The notes under the pieces: model-generated
Seen by the model: only the letters and a program-made list of their open reading frames with translations
The model's database searches: none
What the model was told of the DNA's origin: nothing
Position numbers and translations under genes: made by a program
Shown: piece after piece, positions 1 to 9,929 of the stretch
How positions within the stretch are numbered: the stretch's first letter is position 1
Layout of the letters: every line of letters starts with the position of its first letter
Origin: Bradyrhizobium diazoefficiens
Lineage (GTDB): Bacteria > Pseudomonadota > Alphaproteobacteria > Rhizobiales > Xanthobacteraceae
Length of the DNA stretch: 64,000 bases
Reading direction: 5' to 3'
NCBI RefSeq assembly: GCF_018131185.1
Contig: NZ_JAFCJE010000005.1
Location: 248,001 to 312,000, forward strand

Positions 1-671
1 CCGACATCTGTTACTGGTTCTTCGTTCCGGTGTTCGCCCGCACCATGCGGATCGGGCTTCTGATCGTCGGCGCCAGCGCCATCTTCAACATCCACGATGC
101 CGACGGGCTCATCGCCTTCTACGACAACGGCCATGGCCCGCTGGCGCAGCTGCCCCTGTGGGTGCAGGCCGTGCTGTTCCTGGTGCTGTCCGATTTCATG
201 TTGTATTGGCTGCACCGGCTCTTCCATGACGGCGGCTTCTGGAAGTACCACGCCGTCCATCATTCGTCGGAGGAAATCGGGTGGATTTCCGCGGCCCGAT
301 TCCATCCCGTCAATCTCATGCTCGGGACGATCAGCGTCGACGTCGTGTTGCTGATGGCCGGCATCTCCCCGAACGTCATGATCTGGGTCGGCCCGTTCAC
401 CACCTTTCATTCGGCCTTCGTGCATGCCAACCTGAACTGGACCTTCGGACCGTTCAAATATTTGCTGGCAACGCCGGTATTCCATCGTTGGCACCACACC
501 TCCCTCGAAGAGGGTGGCAACACCAACTTCGCCGGGACGTTCCCGATCTGGGATGTGCTGTTCGGCACCTTCCGCATGCCGGAGGGGCAGTTGCCGCAGG
601 ACTACGGCAAGGATGAAGCGACCATGCCGAAGGAGTTCGGGGGCCAGCTGGCCTATCCGTTCCGCCAATAG
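1..671 (+). CDS. Sterol desaturase / fatty acid hydroxylase family protein (5' partial)
   Basis: The frame is already open at base 3 and stops at TAG 669-671, so the N-terminus lies outside the window. The protein has the three histidine clusters of the membrane-bound di-iron fatty acid hydroxylase superfamily: HRLFH (bases 212-226), HAVHH (249-263) and HRWHH (483-497). Hydrophobic segments surround them. Members hydroxylate or desaturate sterols, hopanoids, carotenoids or fatty acids in the inner membrane, using bound iron and oxygen. The substrate cannot be told from sequence. The next gene is more than 150 bp away, so nothing indicates a shared operon downstream. Family assignment is firm, specific function unknown. 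Confidence 0.88.
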   Translation, partial: DICYWFFVPVFARTMRIGLLIVGASAIFNIHDADGLIAFYDNGHGPLAQLPLWVQAVLFLVLSDFMLYWLHRLFHDGGFWKYHAVHHSSEEIGWISAARFHPVNLMLGTISVDVVLLMAGISPNVMIWVGPFTTFHSAFVHANLNWTFGPFKYLLATPVFHRWHHTSLEEGGNTNFAGTFPIWDVLFGTFRMPEGQLPQDYGKDEATMPKEFGGQLAYPFRQ

Positions 672-826
672 GATTGGAATATTGGCGCGTAAAGGCAGTC
701 CGTTCAAACAATAGTCGGCGAGTTTGCGGAACGTTCACGAATTAAAGGCAGGTTACCGGGGTCGGGCACTGGCTCCGCCAATATCTGGTCGCTTCTGCCG
801 GTTTGTGACGTCCCGGGGGTAAGAGT

Positions 827-1324
827 ATGCGTAAAGAATTGCTGCGCCGTCATGGGCGCGTCTGTCTGCTGGTTGCTGCCGCCATGCTGGTATCGCCGGC
901 TGCCGGCCTCGCCGAGCCCACCGCCGATACCATCGCCGTCAATGTCGATCAGGCCAAGCTGGTGCGGCTGCCCGGCAAGGTAGCGACCATCGTGGTCGGC
1001 AATCCCCTGATCGCGGACGTCACCCTCCAGCCCGGCGGCATGATCGTCGTGACCGGCAAGGGGTATGGTGCCACCAATTTCATTGCGCTCGACCGGAGCG
1101 GCGAGATTCTGGTCGACCGCCAGATCCAGGTCGAGGGTCCGAGTGACCGGCTCGTCACCGTCTATCGCGGGATCGAGCGCGAGTCCTACAGCTGCGTGCC
1201 GCTTTGCCAGCGTCGCGTGACGCTCGGCGACAGTGACAACTACTTCAACAACACGATGAGCCAGGCCGGTTCGCTGAGCAGCAGTGCCAGCGGCAATGCC
1301 GGTACCGGCACCAAGCCCAACTAG
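827..1324 (+). CDS. Pilus assembly protein with secretin N-terminal domain
   Basis: A 165-residue secreted protein. A signal peptide occupies about residues 1-27 (charged start, hydrophobic core, AGLAEP cleavage area). Residues ~35-105 resemble the short N-terminal domain found at the front of CpaC/RcpA-type pilus secretins (T2SS-T3SS pil_N), with the typical VGNPLIADV and GKGYGATNF stretches. The large secretin channel domain is absent, so this is a stand-alone domain and not a full CpaC. Two cysteines lie near the C-terminus (SCVPLC). Two TadE-like genes follow on the same strand, which suggests a role in Flp/Tad pilus or envelope assembly. The role itself is inferred. Confidence 0.8.
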   Translation: MRKELLRRHGRVCLLVAAAMLVSPAAGLAEPTADTIAVNVDQAKLVRLPGKVATIVVGNPLIADVTLQPGGMIVVTGKGYGATNFIALDRSGEILVDRQIQVEGPSDRLVTVYRGIERESYSCVPLCQRRVTLGDSDNYFNNTMSQAGSLSSSASGNAGTGTKPN

Positions 1325-1559
1325 CCAGGCCGACTGGCGGGTTCGCCCGGGCTGGATCGCATGATCCCGCCAGGGCATTTTCCGGATGTCAGGGCGAGCT
1401 CGCTTCGCGCGCGCCGTCTTTCCGCTGTCTCGCGGTGCGCACGGTTAACGCATCCTTGACGATGCGGTTCGCCGGACGTGAATCGCCTGCAACACTTAAA
1501 CAATCAGTTTTAGCTATTGATCGAAGCAGAGGATCGCCTCTGCTGGAGAATTTGACGCG

Positions 1560-2141
1560 ATGCCATCGCTTCCACCTACGAGGTTCACGCTCCGGAAAGC
1601 GCTATCCCGGTTTCATGGCAGCCGCCGCGGCTCCGCGGCGGTCGAGTTCGCGCTGGTCGCTCCGATCTTCTTCGCGCTGCTGTTCGCCATCATCGAGACG
1701 GCGCTGGTGTTCTTCGCAGGCCAGGTGCTCGAGACCGTCACCCAGAACTCCGCGCGTGCCATTCTGACCGGCCAGGCGCAAGCGCAGGGCGGCTCCGTGG
1801 TAGCCTGTCAGACCACGCCCAATGTGGTCTCGGCTTGTGATCAAAACACGTTCAAGACCTATGTCTGCAGCCAGATCCCGGCGCTCTTCGATTGCAGCAA
1901 GCTTTACGTCGACGTGGTGAGCACCAGCTCCTTCTCGGCGCTGAGTCTCACCAGCTACGGCGATTCCTGCAACTTCAATCCGACCGGCGTGCAATATAAT
2001 CCCGGCAGCTCCAGCCAGGTCGTCGTGGTGCGGCTGTTCTATCAGTGGCCGCTCATCGTCACCGGTCTCGGCTACAACATCGGTTGCAGCAGCAAGCGGC
2101 TGCTGGTGGCGACCGCAGCCTTCAAGAACGAACCCTTCTGA
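1560..2141 (+). CDS. TadE/TadG family pseudopilin-like protein
   Basis: 193 residues. After a basic N-terminus comes RGSAAVEFALVAP followed by a long hydrophobic helix (about residues 22-50). This is the TadE signature, in which a prepilin-type peptidase cuts before the glutamate-containing helix. The remaining periplasmic part is small and has about eight cysteines, unusual for TadE and consistent with disulfides. TadE-type minor pilins help assemble Flp pili. The next gene starts 5 bases after the stop and is a second TadE-like protein, so the pair is probably co-transcribed. No tadA/B/C or flp gene is in the window, so the main pilus locus must be elsewhere. Confidence 0.82.
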   Translation: MPSLPPTRFTLRKALSRFHGSRRGSAAVEFALVAPIFFALLFAIIETALVFFAGQVLETVTQNSARAILTGQAQAQGGSVVACQTTPNVVSACDQNTFKTYVCSQIPALFDCSKLYVDVVSTSSFSALSLTSYGDSCNFNPTGVQYNPGSSSQVVVVRLFYQWPLIVTGLGYNIGCSSKRLLVATAAFKNEPF

Positions 2142-2146
2142 GGCAG

Positions 2147-2779
2147 ATGGATCTGAGCGCACCGATGCAGACGATTGCGAATTTCTCGAGGAACGTGCGC
2201 AGTTCGATGCGCGACTTCGTCGACGACAGCCGCGCGCTCGCGGCGACCGAGTTCGCGGTCATCGTGCCGCTGATGCTGGTGATGTTCTTCGGTACCGTCG
2301 AATTCTCGTCGGCCGTGGCGATCGATCGCAAAGTCACATTGATTGCACGGACGCTGTCCGACCTGACATCGCAGTCGACGACGCTGACCGATTCCGACAT
2401 GCAGAACGCGTTCACGGCAAGCATCTCGATCATCATGCCTTACGACGCGACGCTGGTGAAAGGCTCGATCTCCCAGATCTATATCGACGCCAACAGCATT
2501 GCCACGGTCCAGTGGAGCAAGGCCGGTACCATTGCGAGCGGGGCGACGCAGGCGACGCTGGCGACCTCGGCTCGGAAGGCCGGCGACAAGGTCACCAGCG
2601 AGCTTCCCTCGACCCTGTTGATTCCGTCGACCTACCTCATACTCAGCGAGGCGAGCTACACTTACATACCTTCCGTGGGCTACGTGCTGAAGTCGAGCAT
2701 ACCGCTGAGCGATCTGTCCTACACGCGGCCGCGCCAGGTCACCTGCGTTCCCTACAACGGCGTGCCGTCCTCGTGCTGA
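2147..2779 (+). CDS. TadE/TadG family protein (second copy)
   Basis: 210 residues from ATG 2147, chosen because it lies 5 bases after the previous stop; ATG 2165 is an alternative. The frame stays open upstream to 2045, but that part overlaps the preceding gene. Residues ~28-55 read ALAATEFAVIVPLMLVMFF, the TadE pseudopilin helix with the conserved Glu. The rest is a periplasmic domain containing the TLSDLTSQ-type stretch common to TadG-like proteins of Rhizobiales. It probably acts with its upstream partner as a minor pilin or surface assembly factor. A strong hairpin 28 bases downstream closes the unit. Confidence 0.82.
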   Translation: MDLSAPMQTIANFSRNVRSSMRDFVDDSRALAATEFAVIVPLMLVMFFGTVEFSSAVAIDRKVTLIARTLSDLTSQSTTLTDSDMQNAFTASISIIMPYDATLVKGSISQIYIDANSIATVQWSKAGTIASGATQATLATSARKAGDKVTSELPSTLLIPSTYLILSEASYTYIPSVGYVLKSSIPLSDLSYTRPRQVTCVPYNGVPSSC

Positions 2780-2807
2780 CTTCCACGAGCGGGCTTCCGG
2801 AATGAAA

Positions 2808-2832
2808 AAGGCCGTGCGTCGCGCACGGCCTT
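2808..2832. terminator. Bidirectional hairpin between tadE-like gene and cspA
   Basis: An 11-bp perfect stem (AAGGCCGTGCG paired with CGCACGGCCTT) around a 3-base loop. It is flanked by an A run on the left and a T-rich stretch on the right, so it can end transcription from both the plus-strand TadE gene and the minus-strand cspA gene. Confidence 0.85.
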
Positions 2833-2879
2833 CCTGCTTTCTTTGGTGACGCAAGCCGATCGGCCAGGCGCCCTGCGGT

Positions 2880-3092
2880 TCAGCCTGCGGAGCGCAGGTT
2901 GTCCGCTGCCGACTTGCCGGAACGGCGGTCGGCCACGATCTCGTAGGAGATCTTCTGACCTTCACGCAGCGTGCCGAGGCCTGCACGCTCAACAGCGCTG
3001 ATGTGAACGAACACGTCCTGGCCGCCATCGTCGGGCTGAATGAAGCCGAAGCCTTTGGTCGCGTTAAACCACTTCACGGTTCCCATGCTCAC
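2880..3092 (-). CDS. cspA: Cold-shock protein (CspA family)
   Basis: 70 residues (68 if translation begins at ATG 3086 instead of GTG 3092). A single cold-shock domain covers the protein. It contains both RNA-binding motifs, KGFGFIQ (RNP1) and VFVHISAV (RNP2), after the invariant GTVKWFN start. Such proteins bind single-stranded RNA and act as RNA chaperones. A good sigma-70-like promoter lies at 3237-3265, giving a leader of roughly 140 nt like those of cold-regulated csp mRNAs. The next genes on this strand are an IF-1 gene and a DEAD-box helicase, both linked to translation at low temperature in other bacteria. Confidence 0.95.
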   Translation of the reverse strand: MSMGTVKWFNATKGFGFIQPDDGGQDVFVHISAVERAGLGTLREGQKISYEIVADRRSGKSAADNLRSAG

Positions 3093-3236
3093 GGGGGTAG
3101 TCCCTTCTCAGATAACACAATGTTGGAGCCCGCTCGCGCAGGCCGGTTAGATCGAATTTTTGGAAGGGTCGTCAGCGTGTCTGAACCGGCTGTACCGGTG
3201 GATGCTAATGTCGTCCGGCCGAAAATCGATTAATTC

Positions 3237-3265
3237 ATTTTATCGGAATTGAGGCCTCAAAACAA
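3237..3265 (-). promoter_or_regulatory. Candidate housekeeping promoter of cspA
   Basis: Read on the minus strand: TTGTTT (3265-3260), 17-bp spacer, TAAAAT (3242-3237). The expected start near 3230 gives an unusually long untranslated leader before cspA. Confidence 0.6.
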
Positions 3266-3360
3266 TCCGGCCATGCACGATTTTTTGATCCGCCGCGGGG
3301 GCCACGGCGGATCGACAGGCAGGCCGGAATCTGGCTGGCGGCGCGCGCGCCGGCAACCGC

Positions 3361-3648
3361 CTAGCGGCGGCGGAACTGGCCGCCGCGCTGGCCCGGACGA
3401 GGCGGTCCACCCACCCCGCTGGGACGCTCGTCCTTGTGGCGGAAAATCAGCCGGCCCTTCTCGAGATCATAAGGCGACATCTCCACCGTCACGCGGTCGC
3501 CCGCCAGCGTCTTGATGCGGTTCTTCTTCATCTTGCCGGCGGTATAGGCAACGATCTCGTGTCCGGCGTCGAGCTGCACGCGGTAGCGGGCGTCGGGGAG
3601 GATTTCGGTGACCAGTCCTTCGAACTGGATCAGCTCTTCCTTAGCCAT
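3361..3648 (-). CDS. infA: Translation initiation factor IF-1
   Basis: 95 residues from ATG 3648. That start is chosen because MAKEELIQFEG aligns with the universal IF-1 N-terminus; an in-frame extension to 3753 overlaps the helicase and has no family similarity. Residues 1-72 form the S1-like OB fold, with GDRVTVEMSPYDLEKGRL near the end, which binds the ribosomal A site with IF-2 and IF-3. About 20 extra residues follow (PSGVGGPPRPGQRGG), a basic glycine/proline tail not present in the usual 72-residue IF-1. The gene starts 25 bp after the helicase stop, so the two probably share a transcript. Confidence 0.93.
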   Translation of the reverse strand: MAKEELIQFEGLVTEILPDARYRVQLDAGHEIVAYTAGKMKKNRIKTLAGDRVTVEMSPYDLEKGRLIFRHKDERPSGVGGPPRPGQRGGQFRRR

Positions 3649-3673
3649 GTGGGGGGTCTCCAGTCGTGGACTG

Positions 3674-5233
<1,560 letters not shown>

Positions 5234-5648
5234 GTCAAAAGCGGGCGCCCGGCGCATTCAGCGCGGCGCGCGCAAGAGGGTGTCGAGAAGACACCTGCGT
5301 GTTTAGGGTGTCGGATGGCTTGGGAGATATGGGGCAAGCCAGAGGCCCGTAGGGGGCTTAAGAACACGCGGCTCGCAACGACCCCTTGATTCGCAAGAGA
5401 TCTCGGCTGTTCATATGGAACATCGAGGGGGTGGTTTCAAGGCAGGAGCGCCCGAAATAGCGATGCGGTGCAGAAATATAGTTGTGCCGGAAATTTAGCC
5501 AGAGTTGGCAATCTGCCTAAAAGATAACCCCAATGCCGCTTTGGCATACATTTGAACTGCTCAATATTTGAGCTGATTGATAGTGGCCAAACTTTGATTT
5601 CTGCCAGTTATTCCAGCGAAATCAAGATGTTGATGGGTGTTTCGTCCA
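5234..5648. other. AT-richer intergenic region upstream of urtA
   Basis: About 500 bp separate the rhlE and urtA starts, and no convincing gene lies in it. The stretch 5440-5640 is clearly AT-richer than its surroundings. It carries two compact dyads, GCCAGAGTTGGC (5498-5509) and TGCCGCTTTGGCA (5534-5546), 85-150 bp upstream of the sigma-54-like promoter. These are in the right place for an activator of sigma-54, but they do not match the longer NtrC consensus. The regulator is therefore unknown. Confidence 0.5.
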
Positions 5649-5663
5649 TGGCACGGTTCTTGC
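5649..5663 (+). promoter_or_regulatory. Sigma-54 (RpoN) promoter for the urt-ure operon
   Basis: TGGCAC-GGTTC-TTGC matches the -24/-12 consensus TGGCAC-N5-TTGC exactly, with the invariant GG and GC dinucleotides. Transcription should begin near 5675, about 65 bases before the urtA start. RpoN control fits nitrogen-limitation expression of urea uptake and urease. Confidence 0.75.
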
Positions 5664-5739
5664 GAATCCGTTAATCGCAGGCGGCCGTGGGGCCGTTTCG
5701 CAGCGTTTTTCACGTCTGCGTCAGGGAGAACAGACACTC

Positions 5740-7068
5740 ATGCTTAGCAAATCCATTCACGATATAGCGGCGTCATTTAGCCGCCGCGGCGTTCTCGCTG
5801 CGACCGCCGGCCTGATGCTCGGCCTGGCTCCATTGACCGGCGCGAAAGCCGCCGACGACACCATCAAGGTCGGCGTGCTGCACTCCCTGTCCGGCACCAT
5901 GGCCATCAGCGAAACCACGCTGAAGGACACCATCCTCTTCCTGATCGACCAGCAGAACAAGAAAGGCGGCGTGAACGGCAAGAAGCTCGAGGCCGTCGTC
6001 GTCGATCCGGCCTCCAACTGGCCGCTGTTCGCCGAGAAGGCGCGCGAGCTGATCACCAAGGAGAAGGTCTCGGTGGTGTTCGGCTGCTGGACCTCGGTGT
6101 CGCGCAAGTCGGTGCTTCCGGTATTCAAGGAGCTGAACAGCGTCCTGTTCTATCCCGTGCAGTACGAGGGTGAAGAAAGCGAGCGCAACGTGTTCTACAC
6201 GGGTGCGGCGCCGAACCAGCAGGCGATCCCCGCCGTCGACTACCTGATGAAAGAAGAGAAGGTGAAGCGCTGGGTGCTCGCGGGCACCGATTACGTCTAT
6301 CCGCGTACCACCAACAAGATCCTGGAAGCCTATCTGAAGTCCAAGGGTGTCGCCCAGGAAGACATCATGATCAACTATACGCCGTTCGGTCACTCCGACT
6401 GGCAGACGATCGTGGCCGACATCAAGAAGTTCGGCTCGGCCGGCAAGAAGACCGCGGTGGTCTCGACCATCAATGGCGACGCCAACGTTCCCTTCTACAA
6501 GGAGCTCGGCAACCAGGGCATCAAGGCCAAGGACATCCCGGTCGTGGCGTTCTCGGTGGGTGAGGAAGAGCTCGCCGGTATCGACACCAAGCCGCTGGTC
6601 GGCCATCTCGCCGCCTGGAACTACTTCGAATCGATCAAGACCAAGGACGGATCGAACGAGAAGTTCATCAAGGACTGGCAGACCTACACCAAGAACCCGA
6701 AGCGCGTGACCAACGATCCGATGGAAGCGCATGTGATCGGCTTCAACATGTGGGTGAAGGCCGTCGAGAAGGTGAAGTCGACCGATGCGGACAAGGTGAT
6801 CGACGCGCTTCCCGGCATCGAGGCGCCGAACCTGACCGGTGGCGTGTCGAAGATGCTGCCGAACCACCACATCACCAAGCCGGTGTTCATCGGCGAGATC
6901 AAGGCCAACGGCCAGTTCGACGTGGTCTGGAAGACCCCCGGTCTCGTGGCGGGCGATGCCTGGTCGAAGGAGCTCGACGGTTCCAAGGACCTGATCGGCG
7001 ACTGGGTCGGCAAGAAGTGCGGCAACTTCAACACCAAGACCAACAAGTGCCTCGGTTCGGGCTCCTGA
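5740..7068 (+). CDS. urtA: Urea ABC transporter, substrate-binding protein UrtA
   Basis: 442 residues. The N-terminus has a twin-arginine type signal (SRRGVL, Arg15-Arg16, then a hydrophobic segment ending AKAAD), so export may be through Tat. The mature part is a periplasmic type I binding protein of the branched-chain amide/amino acid family, with the UrtA-specific stretches KVGVLHSLSGTMAISE and GCWTSVSRKSVLPV. It captures urea for the UrtBCDE complex. A GGGAG ribosome site lies about 11 bases upstream. It is the first gene of the urt-ure operon, behind the sigma-54-like promoter. A long hairpin follows the stop and may make urtA mRNA more abundant than the permease mRNA. Confidence 0.96.
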   Translation: MLSKSIHDIAASFSRRGVLAATAGLMLGLAPLTGAKAADDTIKVGVLHSLSGTMAISETTLKDTILFLIDQQNKKGGVNGKKLEAVVVDPASNWPLFAEKARELITKEKVSVVFGCWTSVSRKSVLPVFKELNSVLFYPVQYEGEESERNVFYTGAAPNQQAIPAVDYLMKEEKVKRWVLAGTDYVYPRTTNKILEAYLKSKGVAQEDIMINYTPFGHSDWQTIVADIKKFGSAGKKTAVVSTINGDANVPFYKELGNQGIKAKDIPVVAFSVGEEELAGIDTKPLVGHLAAWNYFESIKTKDGSNEKFIKDWQTYTKNPKRVTNDPMEAHVIGFNMWVKAVEKVKSTDADKVIDALPGIEAPNLTGGVSKMLPNHHITKPVFIGEIKANGQFDVVWKTPGLVAGDAWSKELDGSKDLIGDWVGKKCGNFNTKTNKCLGSGS

Positions 7069-7095
7069 TCCGGATCTGACACGCATTGCACGATA

Positions 7096-7125
7096 GGAGA
7101 AGGCGGCGATCCCGCCGCCTTCTCC
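7096..7125 (+). other. Strong intergenic hairpin between urtA and urtB
   Basis: A perfect 13-bp stem (GGAGAAGGCGGCG with its complement) closes a 4-base loop. No T run follows, so it is not a classic terminator. Stable hairpins after binding-protein genes often protect the upstream mRNA or reduce readthrough, giving more binding protein than permease. Confidence 0.7.
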
Positions 7126-7151
7126 ACTCATTTCCGCCGGGGTCATTCACA

Positions 7152-8759
7152 GTGCCAGCCTATTTGTCCGCGCGCCTCTGCTCGCTTGCGCTCTCGATGT
7201 TGCTGATCGCGTTCGCACTGCCGGCCTTCGCCGGTCCGTTCGAGGACGGGGTCGCCAAATTCGCCAATGACGATTTTTCCGACACGGAAGAGGCAATCGG
7301 CGCGGTCGCGGGCAGCGGCAATCCCCTGGCTTTCCCCATCATCAGCGCGCTCCAGGACGGCCGCCTCATGGCCGACCCCGACAGCAAGAAGGTCTACGTC
7401 ACCGGCACCGACGGCAAGTCGATCGATGCCGCGACGGGTCAGGCGGTGGCCAGCGTTCCCGACAGCGCGAGCGCGGTCCGCCTCAACAACCGCCTGCGCC
7501 GCAGCGTCGATGCCGCGCTCGGCGGCCTGACGCTCCAGTCGCCGGACGTCGGGACGCGGCTTCAGGCCGCGCAATCCGTCTTCAAGTCGCATGAGGAGAC
7601 CGCGCTCGAGGCCGTCGACGCCGCGCTTGCCAAGGAAACCAACAGATCCGTCAAGACGGTGCTGGGCGAGGCCCGCGCGGCCATCCTGCTGTTCAAGGCG
7701 GATGCCTCCGAGGTCGAGAAGCTCGACGCGGTTGCCACGCTCAAGGCCCGCGGCGACCAGGAGGCGATGGCGCTGCTCACCGGCATGGGCGACCAGCCGG
7801 CTTCGGTGACCAAGGCCGCCGCGAGCGCGATCGGATCAATCCAGTCTTCGCTCGCCATCTGGTCCACGGTTCAGAATGCCTGGTACGGCCTCTCGCTCGG
7901 CTCGGTGCTGCTGCTCGCCGCGATCGGGCTCGCCATCACCTTCGGCGTGATGGGCGTGATCAACATGGCGCATGGCGAGATGGTGATGATCGGGGCCTAC
8001 ACCACATTCGTGGTCCAGGAGGTGATCCGCACCCGCTATCCCGGCCTATTCGACTATTCGCTGCTGATCGCCGTGCCGCTCGCCTTTGTCGTCGCCGGCG
8101 CGATCGGCGTATTGATCGAGCGCAGCATCATCCGCTTCCTCTATGGCCGTCCGCTGGAGACGCTGCTGGCGACCTGGGGCCTGTCGCTGGTGCTGCAGCA
8201 GGCGGTGCGCACCATGTTCGGCCCGACCAACCGCGAGGTCGGCAACCCCTCCTGGATGAGCGGCGCATTCGAACTCGGGCAGATCACCATCACCTATAAC
8301 CGGCTCTGGATCCTGGTGTTCACGCTTGCCGTGTTCGCCATCCTGCTCGCGATGCTGCGCTACACCGCGCTGGGCCTCGAGATGCGCGCGGTGACGCAGA
8401 ACCGCCGCATGGCGGCCTCGATGGGCATCGCCACCTCGCGCGTCGACGCGCTGACCTTCGGCCTGGGTTCGGGCATTGCAGGCATCGCCGGGGTGGCGCT
8501 GTCGCAGATCGACAATGTCAGCCCCAATCTCGGCCAGAGCTACATCATCGACAGTTTCATGGTCGTGGTGTTCGGCGGCGTCGGCAATCTCTGGGGCACG
8601 CTGGTCGGTGCCTTCACGCTCGGCATCGCCAATAAATTCCTGGAGCCGGTCGCCGGCGCCGTCCTCGGCAAGATCGCCATCCTGGTTCTGATCATCCTGT
8701 TCATTCAAAAGCGGCCGCGCGGCCTGTTCGCGCTCAAGGGCCGTGCGGTGGAAGCATGA
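7152..8759 (+). CDS. urtB: Urea ABC transporter permease UrtB
   Basis: 535 residues from GTG 7152, chosen because it opens a clean signal peptide (LALSMLLIAFALPAFA); the open frame further upstream has no such feature. Residues ~25-235 form an alanine-rich, HEAT-like extracytoplasmic domain, the usual UrtB extension compared with LivH. Residues ~240-530 are the LivH-type permease, with about eight membrane helices and the LAITFGVMGVINMAHGEM signature. It pairs with UrtC to form the urea channel. The stop overlaps the urtC start by 4 bases (ATGA), indicating translational coupling. Confidence 0.95.
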   Translation: MPAYLSARLCSLALSMLLIAFALPAFAGPFEDGVAKFANDDFSDTEEAIGAVAGSGNPLAFPIISALQDGRLMADPDSKKVYVTGTDGKSIDAATGQAVASVPDSASAVRLNNRLRRSVDAALGGLTLQSPDVGTRLQAAQSVFKSHEETALEAVDAALAKETNRSVKTVLGEARAAILLFKADASEVEKLDAVATLKARGDQEAMALLTGMGDQPASVTKAAASAIGSIQSSLAIWSTVQNAWYGLSLGSVLLLAAIGLAITFGVMGVINMAHGEMVMIGAYTTFVVQEVIRTRYPGLFDYSLLIAVPLAFVVAGAIGVLIERSIIRFLYGRPLETLLATWGLSLVLQQAVRTMFGPTNREVGNPSWMSGAFELGQITITYNRLWILVFTLAVFAILLAMLRYTALGLEMRAVTQNRRMAASMGIATSRVDALTFGLGSGIAGIAGVALSQIDNVSPNLGQSYIIDSFMVVVFGGVGNLWGTLVGAFTLGIANKFLEPVAGAVLGKIAILVLIILFIQKRPRGLFALKGRAVEA

Positions 8760-9925
8760 CCCCTCACATGCTGACGCGATCGCTGGACCGCAGCGCGACG
8801 ATCTTCCTTGCCGTCGTTGCGGCTTGCGGCATCCTCATCCCGCTCTCCAACCTGCTGCTGCCCGCAGGCTCGTTCCTGCAGGTGCCGACCTATCTCGTCG
8901 CGCTCTGGGGCAAATATGTCTGCTATGCCCTCCTCGCGCTCGCGATCGACCTGATCTGGGGCTATTGCGGCATCCTCTCGCTCGGCCACGGCGCCTTCTT
9001 CGCTCTCGGCGGCTACGCCATGGGTATGTATCTGATGCGGCAGATCGGCACCCGCGGCGTCTACGGCAACCCTGTTCTGCCCGACTTCATGGTGTTCCTG
9101 AACTATTCCAATCTGCCCTGGTACTGGTACGGCTTCGACATGTTCTGGTTCGCCGCGCTGATGGTGCTGGTCGTGCCCGGCCTGCTCGCCTTCTGCTTCG
9201 GCTGGCTCGCGTTCCGCTCCCGCGTCACGGGCGTCTATCTGTCAATCATCACGCAGGCGATGACCTATGCGCTGCTGCTCGCCTTCTTCCGCAACGATTT
9301 CGGCTTCGGCGGCAACAACGGCCTGACCGACTTCAAGGACATCCTCGGTTTCAACGTCCAGGCCGAAGGCACGCGCGCCGCATTGTTCGCGTTGAGCTGC
9401 CTGGCGCTGATCATCGGCTTCCTGATCTGCCGCGCCATCGTCTCGTCCAAGCTCGGCAAGGTGCTGATTGCGGTGCGGGACGCGGAATCGCGCACGCGCT
9501 TCCTCGGCTACCGCGTCGAATCCTACAAACTGTTCGTGTTCACGGTGTCGGCCTGCATGGCCGGCGTCGCCGGCGCGCTCTACGTGCCGCAGGTCGGCAT
9601 CATCAATCCATCCGAATTCGCGCCGGGCAATTCGATCGAGGCGGTGATCTGGGTTGCAGTCGGCGGCCGCGGCACGCTGGTCGGCGCCGCGCTCGGTGCC
9701 GTCGTCGTCAACTATGCCAAGACGTTCTTCACCTCCGGCATGCTGGCGCCGTACTGGCTGTTCATGCTGGGCGCGCTGTTCATCCTGGTGACGCTGCTGC
9801 TGCCGAAGGGGATCGTCGGCACTTTCAATGCATGGTGGGACCAGTCGAAGGAAAAGCGCAACGCCGCGAACCTGGCGAGCGCTGCGGCCGAAGAGGGTGT
9901 CACCGAACCCAAGATGGCGGAGTAG
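8756..9925 (+). CDS. urtC: Urea ABC transporter permease UrtC
   Basis: 389 residues. A LivM-type permease with about ten hydrophobic helices. The conserved cytoplasmic coupling region reads VRDAESRTRFLGYRVESYKL, and the segment LIWGYCGILSLGHGAFFALGGYAMGMY is typical of UrtC/LivM. It dimerises with UrtB in the inner membrane. The start overlaps the urtB stop by 4 bases, and urtD begins 5 bases after its own stop, so the permease and ATPase genes are tightly coupled. Confidence 0.95.
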   Translation: MTPHMLTRSLDRSATIFLAVVAACGILIPLSNLLLPAGSFLQVPTYLVALWGKYVCYALLALAIDLIWGYCGILSLGHGAFFALGGYAMGMYLMRQIGTRGVYGNPVLPDFMVFLNYSNLPWYWYGFDMFWFAALMVLVVPGLLAFCFGWLAFRSRVTGVYLSIITQAMTYALLLAFFRNDFGFGGNNGLTDFKDILGFNVQAEGTRAALFALSCLALIIGFLICRAIVSSKLGKVLIAVRDAESRTRFLGYRVESYKLFVFTVSACMAGVAGALYVPQVGIINPSEFAPGNSIEAVIWVAVGGRGTLVGAALGAVVVNYAKTFFTSGMLAPYWLFMLGALFILVTLLLPKGIVGTFNAWWDQSKEKRNAANLASAAAEEGVTEPKMAE

Positions 9926-9929
9926 CGCG

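Noticed and set aside
5460..5600. NtrC-type binding sites upstream of urtA
   Set aside because: GGTGCA and GTGCC half-sites are present but not in the TGC-N11-GCA arrangement, so I only report the two shorter dyads.
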